A stretch of DNA of 64,000 nt from Leptolyngbya iicbica LK. GTDB taxonomy: Bacteria > Cyanobacteriota > Cyanobacteriia > Phormidesmidales > Phormidesmidaceae. The translations under genes were made by a program, and so were the position numbers. The notes beneath the pieces were generated by a model. It was given only the letters and a program-made list of their open reading frames with translations, did no database searches and was not told the DNA's origin. How positions within the stretch are numbered: position 1 is the stretch's first letter; every line of letters starts with the position of its first letter. The DNA lies in NCBI RefSeq assembly GCF_004212215.1, contig NZ_QVFV01000002.1:371387-435386 (forward strand). The letters run 5' to 3'. Below are positions 9,070 to 17,504 of the stretch, piece by piece.

Positions 9070-9678
9070 CTAGGACGATTTGACTAACACTTTTTGCTGC
9101 AGCCAACCGTAGGCCGCGAGTCCGCAAAAGTGGGTCAACGCGAGGCCACCGTTGATGAGAATGACCATCACGTCTAGCACGCGCAGAGTGCTATCGGGGG
9201 AATACAGGGCTGCGCCCTGGGGATGAGTCAGCGTTTTGGCCAGTAGGGATACGGCACTGAGTTCGGTGCCAAAGAGGCCAATACCTAAACCAATAAAGCT
9301 GACCTGAAAAGTCAATGCCACACGCTGACTGATATCGTCGGGTCGAGGGGTTGGCTCCATGTAGGGCAGCGCTAGGCGCTTGGCACTGCGAATTAACTGA
9401 AACGCCAGCCAAATGGCCAGCAGCACTGTGATGAAGCTGGCGATCGCCGTCACCAGTGACAACCCAACCCACAGGGTGCGATCGCCATCATCAATAGAGC
9501 GGCTGATAATCGCTAACCCCAACAGCGCCACCATCACGGCAGCGGCCACTAGATGTCCCCAGAAGCTGGCCCGACCCACTCGACTGATGGCTTTGGCTAC
9601 ACGTTCGGCGGCGGGGGGCAGGTCATGAGCGCGAGTCGGTGGCAAAGAAGGTCCGGGGAGGTGGGGAGGAGAATCCAT
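9070..9678 (-). CDS. DUF3611 family membrane protein (Tic21/PIC1-like)
   Basis: About 202 residues with four likely membrane spans: SFWGHLVAAAVMVALLGLAI, VTAIASFITVLLAIWLAFQL, FQVSFIGLGIGLFGTELSAV and VMVILINGGLALTHFCGLAA. The pattern fits DUF3611 proteins of cyanobacteria and plastids, whose plant member Tic21/PIC1 is a chloroplast inner-envelope protein linked to protein import or iron. Function here is not shown. I choose the ATG at 9678 (MDSPPHLPG) rather than a TTG seven codons upstream. The N-terminus is proline-rich. Confidence 0.7.
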   Translation of the reverse strand: MDSPPHLPGPSLPPTRAHDLPPAAERVAKAISRVGRASFWGHLVAAAVMVALLGLAIISRSIDDGDRTLWVGLSLVTAIASFITVLLAIWLAFQLIRSAKRLALPYMEPTPRPDDISQRVALTFQVSFIGLGIGLFGTELSAVSLLAKTLTHPQGAALYSPDSTLRVLDVMVILINGGLALTHFCGLAAYGWLQQKVLVKSS

Positions 9679-10284
9679 AATCGTTGGCGATTTCGGCAAG
9701 TCTCTGACCAGGAATTGAATGAGGTGGCGTCAGCGATCGTGGTTGGACATCGATTCAGGCCGACAACTCAATGACTGCAACCCTCTGCAAGCCCAGTCAC
9801 AGAAATTGCCGTATTAGAACACCTCTTAGTAGTCATCAGAAAGCGCTCAACACTTCCTCGTGCCGAATTACTGGTTTGAAAAGACTTGAAGCATTTTTAT
9901 CAAGATATTTACTGCTGTCGCATCTATCAATTGGTTTATCTAAAAGAGAGAGATTTGACGTCCCCAATCATGTTTAGATTTGGCCGTATACAAATTGGCC
10001 GTATACAAGTACAACTTGTCCTGAAGCCTATGAGCAGGGATTCTTTGCGAGTCTCTATCAGATGAGGGATTAAGCATGAAATGCTTTCTTGTATTATTAA
10101 CTCAGTCAAAAATCTATTTTTGCTACTTCAGTTAAATATCTTTTTGAGTATCTTTTGGTTTAGGTTTTAGAGTGGCTTAGCGCTGGAATTACGAGTCGGA
10201 AAGAGCCCATTCCACAAAACCAGTTCAAAGAAACTGGAACATTTGATATTTGTTCCTATAAGAAAGATTTTCAATTATTGAAAT
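9679..10284. other. Intergenic region with operator-like repeats
   Basis: About 600 AT-rich bases between divergent genes, with no credible coding frame. The notable content is the repeat cluster at 9980-10019. A small AAGCAT/ATGCTT inverted repeat lies near 10075. Confidence 0.5.
9980..10019. promoter_or_regulatory. Operator-like tandem and inverted repeats
   Basis: TTGGCCGTATACAA occurs twice, at 9980-9993 and 9995-10008, with a 15-base period and a palindromic GTATAC core. It runs directly into ACAAGTACAACTTGT (10005-10019), an inverted repeat with 6-bp arms. The cluster is about 270 bases ahead of the membrane protein gene. The binding protein is unknown. Confidence 0.4.
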
Positions 10285-11727
10285 ATGGAATCAGTTGAAG
10301 AAGTCCAGTCACAAGTCATTGAAAGACCAACTGGTTTGCGCTTGGAACGTTGGGGCAGGCGCTGGTCTCAAGCGGCCACAATCGCGATCGCAGTCAATCT
10401 ATGTCTAGTATTCTTCAACCTGACTTATGTACCCTTGCGGCATGTTTATCAGGTTTACTTGCCGGGTCTAGTTAAGCTCTATGACCCGCTCAAGGGCATT
10501 GAGCCGCATCCCGTCACTCAGGACTATTTACAAGATATTTCTACCCTTAGAACGACGCTAGAAAGTGAGGGTTTGAATGATCCTGCAACTCAGACCCTGT
10601 TAGCTGATCTTCGTCAGCAGAGTACCACCCTAATCGACGAGAATCCTTACTTAGCTTCGGGTCAGATCACCACATTTGCCCGACTCAAGCGCCGGATTCA
10701 GGATTTCACCGACATCAATTCAGCCGATCGCGCCTTTCAACAGTTTTGGCAAGCGGACTACTGGCAAGACATCGGGTGGCCGACCGCAGAGCAATTTATC
10801 GACATGCAACTTGTGCCGTTGTTGCAGCGCAATTACTTTCGCCAAACCTTACCCACAGGACAATTTGTGGATGAGTTTTGGCGAATCGATGTTATTTTTG
10901 TCATCTTTTTTGCAGTCGAATTACTCATCAGAACACTCATCATTAGCCGCCGCGATCCTGATATTAGCTGGGGGGTTGCCCTGGCGCGTCGTTGGTATGA
11001 ATTGCCGCTGCTCTTGCCCTTTTGGCGCTGGCTCAGATTACTGCCCCTAGCGGTGCGGTGCCATCGTACACATCTACTCAATGTGGAAAATTTGATTGGC
11101 CAGGTGACCCACGAACCAGCGGCTTATTTGGCCGATCGCGTCTCTAAATTTGCCATGGTGCGGTTAATTAACCAAACCCAAACCACGGTGCGATCGGGGG
11201 CGCTGCTCAATCCCCGCCAGCCTGATGCTGCATACACCCGCATTGGCGACCCGGCCAAATTAGATCAAATTACGGATCGCCTGGTGCAGGTCATTGTTTT
11301 GCGGGTCATGCCCACCGTTAAACCGGATCTGGAACAGCTCTTGCGCCATAGTTTGCGGCAGGCTTTGTTAGGGGGCGACGTTTACACGGGGCTGCGACAA
11401 TTGCCCGGCTTCGACAGCCTGCCCGGCGATGCTGTTGACGGGGTGGCTGACTACTTAGCTCAAGCTAGTGTGGATGTGCTGGCCCACTCTTACACCGACG
11501 ATGAAGGGCGCGTGCTGCTCGATCAGCTTAGTCGCGAGTTTCGCCAGGCCCTCGGCCAAGAGCTCCAGACCCACGCCAATTCCGAGGAATTGCAGGCACT
11601 ACTGTCGGATCTGCTAGAGGAGCTGAAGGTCAACTACATTCAGCGGTCTGAGCAAGATGATCCGCGCACAACTCTGCGAGAAGTGGACGTTCTTGACCAA
11701 CAAACTCAGTCCCATCAATCGCGATGA
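10285..11727 (+). CDS. Uncharacterised membrane protein with voltage-sensor-like segment
   Basis: A 480-residue protein whose function I do not recognise. One hydrophobic span lies near residues 30-50. A soluble stretch with an all-helical look follows to about 190. A second membrane region, roughly 196-265, reads VIFVIFFAVELLIRTLIISR then LPLLLPFWRWLRLLPLAVR; the acidic and arginine spacing recalls S3-S4 helices of voltage-gated channels, but no pore loop is seen. The C-terminal 200 residues are soluble and helical. The ATG is preceded only by weak ribosome-site bases. No operon partner is apparent. Confidence 0.75.
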   Translation: MESVEEVQSQVIERPTGLRLERWGRRWSQAATIAIAVNLCLVFFNLTYVPLRHVYQVYLPGLVKLYDPLKGIEPHPVTQDYLQDISTLRTTLESEGLNDPATQTLLADLRQQSTTLIDENPYLASGQITTFARLKRRIQDFTDINSADRAFQQFWQADYWQDIGWPTAEQFIDMQLVPLLQRNYFRQTLPTGQFVDEFWRIDVIFVIFFAVELLIRTLIISRRDPDISWGVALARRWYELPLLLPFWRWLRLLPLAVRCHRTHLLNVENLIGQVTHEPAAYLADRVSKFAMVRLINQTQTTVRSGALLNPRQPDAAYTRIGDPAKLDQITDRLVQVIVLRVMPTVKPDLEQLLRHSLRQALLGGDVYTGLRQLPGFDSLPGDAVDGVADYLAQASVDVLAHSYTDDEGRVLLDQLSREFRQALGQELQTHANSEELQALLSDLLEELKVNYIQRSEQDDPRTTLREVDVLDQQTQSHQSR

Positions 11728-12339
11728 CGGCCCTGCTCTCGCGCATTTTGGTGACGGCACGTTGTTCTTGTATGACCACCCCTTTGTGCTGTCTGGGTTA
11801 GACAAATACCGCGCCAGACCCGATGGCGAACTCACTCATCAAGAAGTGGTCTTGAGTCAACAAAATGTGCTTGACAGCAAAGCCTCCACCCATATACCCG
11901 ATGTGAAATAGTAGGGCGATCGCATGGCGCTACTCGCATTGACCTATGAAAATGAAGCTGACAGCATTCGCCCCGCTGCCCCGTGGCCTTACTTTTCATA
12001 AATAGAATTTGAAGACTTTGTCCTCCCTCGCTAGTGCATCGCTATAAATAAGGAGTATTAGGCAGAAGCATTCCACCTATTTACCTTGATCGGGTGATTG
12101 GGCTGACATTTTTCTACCTAATCATCTAAATCGGGTAGATAGGCAGAACTTTTTCCACCTAATCGGCGAATTTGGGGTGTTATGCAGAACGGTTCACTCT
12201 AATTAATAGTTATGCGGTACAGATTTTGGTAAGGAGGCAACGATACTTTTCCTATTAGCGTTCAGGACGAGGATGATATAAAGTGCCTATGAGCTGATGA
12301 TTCAGGGCTAATGTCAAAAAGGATCGAGGGTTTTATTTG
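11728..12339. other. Intergenic region with possible gene fragment and tandem repeat
   Basis: The first part (to about 11911) keeps an open plus frame overlapping the previous gene, with plausible protein-like text such as GDGTLFLYDHPFVLSGLDKY, but no good start. It may be the remnant of a lost gene. The second part holds the palindromic tandem repeat described separately. The rest, nearest the PLP-enzyme gene, is AT-rich and should carry its promoter. Confidence 0.4.
12058..12212. repeat. Four degenerate 40-41 bp palindromic tandem repeats
   Basis: Units begin at about 12060, 12100, 12141 and 12182, each opening with a variant of AGGCAGAA followed by TTCCACCTAATC and then an AATCGGGTAGAT-like half. 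TTCTACCTA at the start of one half pairs with TAGGCAGAA at the next unit boundary, and ATCTA pairs with TAGAT inside, so each period can fold as a hairpin. The array sits about 130 bases ahead of the PLP-enzyme gene. Confidence 0.65.
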
Positions 12340-13554
12340 ATGGCCACAAATAATAGTTATGTCTCTCAAGGAATGCAAACTACGGCGATTCATGCAGGAG
12401 CTGAGCCTGATAGCGCAACTCATGCGTCCTCACCTAGTATTGTGATGGCTTCATCTTTCGTTGTGAAAGATGCTACAACTCCTTTTTCTCCCGAAAACGT
12501 AGAAGAGCAGGAAGCTTTTTTTTACACACGTGAGGGAAATCCAACAGTTCAACGCCTTGAGAAGAAATTAGCAGCCTTAGAAAATGCTGAGGCATGTGCC
12601 GCTTTTGGCAGTGGCATGGCTGCTATATCAGCTCTTATGTTTTATCTGCTTAAGCCTGATGATCACGTAATAATGAGCGACGTTGCATACGTAGGTGCAG
12701 CAGAACTAATGAAAGGTCTGGTTCCTAGCCTTGGGATCAAGGTGACAAGGGTAGATACAACAGATCTTACGGCTGTGCAAAATGCAGTGCTTCCAGAAAC
12801 AAAACTGATTCACATCGAAACACCTTGCAACCCAATTGTCAGACTAACTGACATCAAATCAATAGTGGATATTGCTTGTGCTGCTGGAGCAAAAGTATCT
12901 GTTGATTCAACATTTGCTACGCCTGTTGCAACAAGACCAATTGAATTGGGTGTTGATTTTGTTATTCACTCTCTGAGCAAATATTTGTGTGGGCACGGCG
13001 ATGCTATTGGTGGTGCTGTCATCGGTTCAAGGAATGAAATTTCAAATTTGCGTGATTTAGTGATCCACTTGGGAGGTGTCATCAGCCCGTTTAATGCTTG
13101 GCTCATCATGAGAGGCATAACTACTTTGCCTATACGAATGAAAGCTCATGAGGACAATGCACTTAAAGTTGCACGCTTCCTTGAGGAGCATCCCAAAGTT
13201 AAGCGTGTGATTTATCCCGGTTTACCATCTCATCCGCAATACGAACTAGCAAAACAGCAAATGCGTAATTTTTCTGGAATGATTGCGTTTCAGACCTCTG
13301 AGCCTCTTTCAATAGCACAAGCTTTTGCTAAGCATCTAAAGACTATTCACTATGCTGTTTCTCTAGGTCATCAGTGCAGTCTTATTTACTACGTTCCAAC
13401 AGATGAGATACTTCAAACATCCTTTGCACTCACTGAAGCTCAAGTCAATAGTTATCGTAGCTATGCTGGCGATGGTATATTCAGATTCTCAGTGGGACTG
13501 GAAGACGCTGAGGATATCTGCAAGGATTTAGATCTGTCAATAGCAAAGTCGTAA
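12340..13554 (+). CDS. Cys/Met metabolism PLP-dependent enzyme (methionine gamma-lyase-like)
   Basis: A 404-residue fold-type I PLP enzyme of the cystathionine gamma-synthase/methionine gamma-lyase family. The opening QTTAIHAGAEPD, the phosphate-binding region AAFGSGMAAISAL and the lysine motif HSLSKYLCGHGDAIGG are characteristic. Which reaction it performs (lyase, gamma-synthase or O-acetylhomoserine sulfhydrylase) cannot be decided by eye. The ATG at 12340 has AGGATCGAGGG upstream. Base composition is clearly more AT-rich than its neighbours and the gene contains no GCGATCGC, so recent horizontal acquisition is plausible. Confidence 0.88.
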   Translation: MATNNSYVSQGMQTTAIHAGAEPDSATHASSPSIVMASSFVVKDATTPFSPENVEEQEAFFYTREGNPTVQRLEKKLAALENAEACAAFGSGMAAISALMFYLLKPDDHVIMSDVAYVGAAELMKGLVPSLGIKVTRVDTTDLTAVQNAVLPETKLIHIETPCNPIVRLTDIKSIVDIACAAGAKVSVDSTFATPVATRPIELGVDFVIHSLSKYLCGHGDAIGGAVIGSRNEISNLRDLVIHLGGVISPFNAWLIMRGITTLPIRMKAHEDNALKVARFLEEHPKVKRVIYPGLPSHPQYELAKQQMRNFSGMIAFQTSEPLSIAQAFAKHLKTIHYAVSLGHQCSLIYYVPTDEILQTSFALTEAQVNSYRSYAGDGIFRFSVGLEDAEDICKDLDLSIAKS

Positions 13555-13679
13555 GTTTTGTCCCAATCCCGCACAGCATAACAAATCGCTGAAGCGGGAC
13601 GACTATTAGGATGTCTGTAAAGTAGCAAGGTTCATCTGCGTCCGCTTAGCTCAATCGTTAAAAATTAGTTGAGTTGTAG

Positions 13680-13916
13680 TCATGTTATTTGATAGCTGTA
13701 GGTGTGATGCGCATCTTTGACTTGACCATTTACATCACACAGTTCGAAACATAGTCCGAAGGGGTGAAAGCCTTTGATTTGTAGTTGGGCCTTGAGATGC
13801 TCAACCGAAATCTTGCCGGTTTGATTGTGTTTGATTTAAGCGGTACTGATTTGGCCTTCCATCAGGGTGAAATTGATGCCAGTGAGCAGCGGGTCCGTAG
13901 GGGAACGATCGCGTGA
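13680..13916 (-). pseudogene. Decayed reading frame between the PLP enzyme and znuB
   Basis: On the minus strand one frame reads TDPLLTGINFTLMEGQISTA, hits a TAA (13836-13838), and continues IKHNQTGKISVEHLKAQL and so on to HHTYSYQIT before a TGA at 13680-13682. The composition looks protein-like, there is no proper start, and an in-frame stop interrupts it. I do not recognise the parent protein. The remaining gap, 13555-13679, shows nothing. Confidence 0.4.
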
Positions 13917-14750
13917 TTAAGGCGCGATCGCCCGAGCGGTGGGAATCAACGCGGCGAGTAAAAAAATGCCCAGTTGCACCGTCACAATACTGGGGCCAGA
14001 GGGCAGGTCAAACAGGGCTGACATCAGCATGCCGATAACTGCGCTGATGGCTCCTAAACCAGCGGACATCAGAATGTAGTGGGTGAACTGACGGCTCAGG
14101 AGGCGCGCCGCACTGGCGGGAATCACCACAAAGGCGCTAATCAATAACACCCCGATCGCTTTGATCGAGATGCCCACCACCAACGCCAGCAAGACGATAA
14201 AGGCAGTGCGCTGAGCACGGACGTTGACCCCCCGCGAGATGGCCATGGGTTCGTGCAGGGTGAGGAGAATTTGCGATCGCAGGGTTAAGCCGATGAATCC
14301 GGCGCAGACCCCTAGCAAAAGGGCGCTAAAAATCAGGTCGGTCGTGCGAACCGCCAAAATATCCCCAAACAGCAGGCTGTTAATGCCCCCTTGGTACTCG
14401 TCTCGAAAGCTGAGCAGGATGATGCCCAGCGCCAGAGAGGACGAACAAATAATGTTCAATAAAGCGTCCGTCCAGAGGCGGGTGCGTTCTAAACAGTAGG
14501 CCACCGCCAGAGCAAACACCACGGCAAAGGGCAACAGCACCCAAGAAGGGTCAAGGCCCAGCAACAAGCCAATGCCAATGCCCAGCAGGGCTGACTCGCC
14601 CAACGCATCGCTAAAGAAAGAGAGTTGCCGCAGGATGGTAAAACTGCCCAGTAAGCCCCCCATGAGCCCAGTCAACACGCCGCCCATCAGGGCACGCTGC
14701 ATAAAGGGCAGTTGAAAGAGTTCAATGACGCGGGCGAATTCAGTTTGCAT
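13917..14750 (-). CDS. znuB: Zinc/manganese-type ABC transporter permease
   Basis: A 277-residue ABC-3 family inner-membrane permease with about eight to nine spans. Family features include ALMGGVLTGLMGGLLGSFTI near the start, SDALGESALLGIGIG, and the C-terminal VVIPASAARLLSRQF. It would form the membrane channel with the ATPase at 15200 and the binding protein at 16105. The gene order is A-C-B on the minus strand, but a plus-strand four-helix-bundle gene sits between C and B. Zinc is favoured over manganese because of the histidine-rich binding protein. Confidence 0.9.
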   Translation of the reverse strand: MQTEFARVIELFQLPFMQRALMGGVLTGLMGGLLGSFTILRQLSFFSDALGESALLGIGIGLLLGLDPSWVLLPFAVVFALAVAYCLERTRLWTDALLNIICSSSLALGIILLSFRDEYQGGINSLLFGDILAVRTTDLIFSALLLGVCAGFIGLTLRSQILLTLHEPMAISRGVNVRAQRTAFIVLLALVVGISIKAIGVLLISAFVVIPASAARLLSRQFTHYILMSAGLGAISAVIGMLMSALFDLPSGPSIVTVQLGIFLLAALIPTARAIAP

Positions 14751-14834
14751 GAGGGCAATGGGGATTAGGGGATAGGGAGTCCAGGATGGGAAAAATCAGG
14801 AAAAGACAAGCGGGTTTTGAGGGGAAGTGGGATA

Positions 14835-15206
14835 GTGGCGGGAAAAATTCAGTCGTATCGTGATTTAGAAGTTTGGCGGCAAGGGATGGCGTTGGCCGAA
14901 GGTTGCTATCGCCTCACAAAAACGTTTCCCAAAGAAGAAGTCTATGGCATGGTTGCACAAATTCGGAGAGCTGCGGTTTCAGTTCCGGCTAACATCGCTG
15001 AAGGCTACGGACGCGAGTATCGAAATGACTATATTAGATTTCTTCGGATTGCTCAGGGTTCTTTGAAGGAGTTAGAAACCCATCTTCTACTTGCCTTGCG
15101 GGTTGAACTGATCACAACAAAGACATCACAACCGATTCTCGCCCAGTGCGAATCTACTGGTAAGTTGCTGCGTGCCCTCCTGCGAGCTCTTCAGAAGAGT
15201 CAATAA
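14835..15206 (+). CDS. Four-helix bundle protein (23S rRNA intervening-sequence protein family)
   Basis: About 123 residues matching the S23/IVP four-helix-bundle family: SYRDLEVWRQGMALAEGCY, QIRRAAVSVPANIAEGYGR and FLRIAQGSLKELETHL are the signature stretches. The family was first seen in 23S rRNA intervening sequences and also occurs free in genomes; its function is unknown. A GTG at 14835 with GAGGGG about 10 bases before it is the best start. The gene is opposite to znuB and znuC and overlaps the last 7 bases of znuC, so it appears to have been inserted into a znuACB operon. Confidence 0.88.
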   Translation: MAGKIQSYRDLEVWRQGMALAEGCYRLTKTFPKEEVYGMVAQIRRAAVSVPANIAEGYGREYRNDYIRFLRIAQGSLKELETHLLLALRVELITTKTSQPILAQCESTGKLLRALLRALQKSQ

Positions 15207-16003
15207 TCCCATTCCCGGCTGCCCGGCTGCCCACTCCCTTGATGGTGGTGATGATAAGGCACAAAATCTGGCCCGTAGGCCAAAGACAATTGTTCGGGGG
15301 CGAGGGCATGATCTGGGGGACCTTGGCATAAGAGCCGCCGGTTGATGCAGAGCACGCGATCGCAACTGCGGCGCACCATATCCAGGTCGTGGGAAATCTG
15401 CAAAATCGCCCACCCTTGCTCCTGCTTGAGCTGATGCAGCAATTGGTAAAACTCCGACTCTCCCCGCACATCCAGGCCCGCCGGCGCTTCGTCCAAAATC
15501 AACAGCGATCGCGGTCGCACCAAGCAGTAGGCCAATAGCACCCGCTTCGTTTCTCCCCCTGACAAACCGCTGACTAATTGATCGCGCAAATGCCAGGCTT
15601 CCACCTTAGTCAGAGCCGCACGCACCGCCTGCCGCCGCGCCCGACCGCCGACCCACGGCAGTTGCAAACCGACCTGATCCCACCCCAGGCCCACCAGTTC
15701 TGACACGGTGATGGGGATGCGGCGATCGAACAATGAGTTTTGCGGCAGGTAAGCAATCTGCTGGCGCACCGCCGGAGGCAGGTAGCCCCGCTCAGAGAGC
15801 ACATGACCCATGACCAAGATCTGTCCCGACTGATGCGGCAAAATGCCCAACACCGCTTGAATCAGGGTGCTTTTGCCCGCGCCGTTGGGGCCGACGATCG
15901 CGGTATCGGTACCCGCCGATATCGTGAAGGACACCTCCTGCACGGCGGGGTGGGTCTCGCGATATACCGTTAACCCCTGCACCACTAATACCGGCTCGTT
16001 CAA
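15200..16003 (-). CDS. znuC: Zinc/manganese-type ABC transporter ATP-binding protein
   Basis: The ATPase of the metal importer. Walker A is GPNGAGKST, the signature is LSGGETKRVLLA, and Walker B is LLILDEAPAGLD. The start is a TTG with AGGAG seven bases ahead. The tail after residue 240 contains VPYHHHHQGSGQPGSREW; the histidines may bind metal, while the last dozen residues read through a CCCGGCTG-type repeat and overlap the inserted four-helix-bundle gene, so the C-terminus may be recently altered. It lies 101 bases downstream of znuA. Confidence 0.92.
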   Translation of the reverse strand: MNEPVLVVQGLTVYRETHPAVQEVSFTISAGTDTAIVGPNGAGKSTLIQAVLGILPHQSGQILVMGHVLSERGYLPPAVRQQIAYLPQNSLFDRRIPITVSELVGLGWDQVGLQLPWVGGRARRQAVRAALTKVEAWHLRDQLVSGLSGGETKRVLLAYCLVRPRSLLILDEAPAGLDVRGESEFYQLLHQLKQEQGWAILQISHDLDMVRRSCDRVLCINRRLLCQGPPDHALAPEQLSLAYGPDFVPYHHHHQGSGQPGSREWDY

Positions 16004-16104
16004 ACGCCAACTCCTGAGTCAATTAGTCAAGTTCATCTCTGGGACCTACGGCCACAGTCTTGGCAATCAATTAACTGTAGCGAAGGTTGTATTCGGGCGA
16101 TCGC

Positions 16105-17244
16105 TCAAAATCGCAACTCAACCCATTGCGGCTCCCTCACCATTGATGCGGCTGTCCACTGGGGCAGCCAGGATTGACTCGACGCCTCGAAGCTCACTAC
16201 TAGATTGTCAGCATTTTGGCGCATGGTGGTGAGGTAATGATCGGGCTGCGTGGCGGTAGCCTCTCCCGTCGCCACTGGATCAAATACGCTGACGGTAATT
16301 CCCAAGTCGCCCGCGATCGCATCGAAGGAAGTCTGGCTCGCCTGGGGTTCGGTCATGATGGTTTTCAGGCCCTGCGCCTGCACCGTCTCCATCACTCGCT
16401 TCACATCTTCTGGGGAAGGATTTTCTTCCGGAATGCCCACCAAGAATTGCGATTCCAAGCCGTAACTTTCAGCAAAGTAACTGGCGAAATCATGGAAGAC
16501 AACAAAGGTTCGCCCTGCGAAGGGGGCTAACTTTTCAGCTATATCAGCATCCAGGGCTTGTAGCTCAGCAATAAACGCCTCCGCATTGGCCGTATACTCA
16601 GCTGCCCCCTCGGGGTCAGCGGCAATCAGCCCATCGCGGATATTTTCTACCTGAGCGATCGCCCGCTTGGGGTCAAGCCAAATGTGTGGATCGAATTCAC
16701 CATGATCGTGACTGTGGGCCGTTTCTTCATCATGGTCATGCCCTTCATCATCGTGGTCGTGTCCCTCTTCGCCATGGTCGTGATCGTCTGCCTTCGCGTG
16801 ATCGTGACCATGCTCATCCAGACTCGCCAGAGTCGCGACCCCAACACTAGAATCAACGATCGCCAACTCTGCGTTAGCCGCATTCTCGATCATGTCAGCC
16901 AAAAAGGATTCCAGCTCTAACCCGTTTTTGACCAGCACATCGGCATTGGCGATCGCTTGGGCATCTCCGGGTTTGGCCTGGTAGTCGTGGGGACCGACAT
17001 TGGTCGGCAATAACTGCACCACCTCGGCGCGATCGCCTGCCACCGCGTTAGTGAACTGGGTAATCGGCAAAATGGTCGTCACGATTTGCAAGACATCTTC
17101 GGGGGCAGCGGTCACTTCCGACTCTGGCAATTCGGCTTCGTTGGTCGTTGTGGGCGCGGCGCAACTGCCCAAACCCAGGGAGATCGCGCCTACAGTAACC
17201 CAGACCGTTCGCGATAGGCGGGCTGACCATTTCCATCCAGACAT
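16105..17244 (-). CDS. znuA: Zinc ABC transporter substrate-binding lipoprotein
   Basis: A 379-residue cluster A-I metal-binding protein. A signal peptide ends in the lipobox LGSC, so it should be lipid-anchored facing the periplasm. VGPHDYQAKPGD carries the first metal-binding His. A strongly acidic, histidine-rich loop of about 45 residues (repeats of HDHDDEGHDHD type) precedes GEFDPHIWLDP, as in zinc-specific ZnuA proteins. The C-terminal metal ligand region VFDPVATGE is present. I start at the ATG at 17244 (MSGWKWSAR). A Zur/Fur-like box lies about 50 bases upstream. Confidence 0.94.
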   Translation of the reverse strand: MSGWKWSARLSRTVWVTVGAISLGLGSCAAPTTTNEAELPESEVTAAPEDVLQIVTTILPITQFTNAVAGDRAEVVQLLPTNVGPHDYQAKPGDAQAIANADVLVKNGLELESFLADMIENAANAELAIVDSSVGVATLASLDEHGHDHAKADDHDHGEEGHDHDDEGHDHDEETAHSHDHGEFDPHIWLDPKRAIAQVENIRDGLIAADPEGAAEYTANAEAFIAELQALDADIAEKLAPFAGRTFVVFHDFASYFAESYGLESQFLVGIPEENPSPEDVKRVMETVQAQGLKTIMTEPQASQTSFDAIAGDLGITVSVFDPVATGEATATQPDHYLTTMRQNADNLVVSFEASSQSWLPQWTAASMVREPQWVELRF

Positions 17245-17295
17245 GACTGATTGTCCTTGAGGCAACATCAACAGCAAGTAGAACTTGAACGAATT

Positions 17296-17312
17296 GAGAA
17301 TGATTATCGTTC
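17296..17312 (-). promoter_or_regulatory. Zur/Fur-type operator upstream of znuA
   Basis: GAGAATGATTATCGTTC is a close match to the AT-rich Fur-family palindrome (GATAATGATAATCATTATC type). Its position about 52 bases ahead of znuA suggests repression when zinc is sufficient. Zur rather than Fur is inferred from the gene it precedes. Confidence 0.7.
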
Positions 17313-17504
17313 CTGTCTAACTTACATCATATTTTGTGTTTGGTTGCCGTCGATGCTAAAGAAAATTGACAGTTTGCCCGCGCCAGGGGGTGTCCCAGCG
17401 CGATCGTCGACAGCTTTGAGAGGGCTGTCAAGCTGCTGAAGTGAGCCAGTATCGACGCAATGGCGTCATATATCCAGATGGTTGAGATGATTTGTTGTCG
17501 CGGC

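Noticed and set aside
11657-11911. 84-codon frame overlapping the 3-prime end of the membrane protein gene
   Set aside because: Part of its text looks protein-like, but there is no start signal and it overlaps a good gene; kept only as a possible remnant in the intergenic note.
12058-12212. CRISPR array
   Set aside because: The units are contiguous degenerate tandem repeats with no unique spacers, and no cas genes are present.
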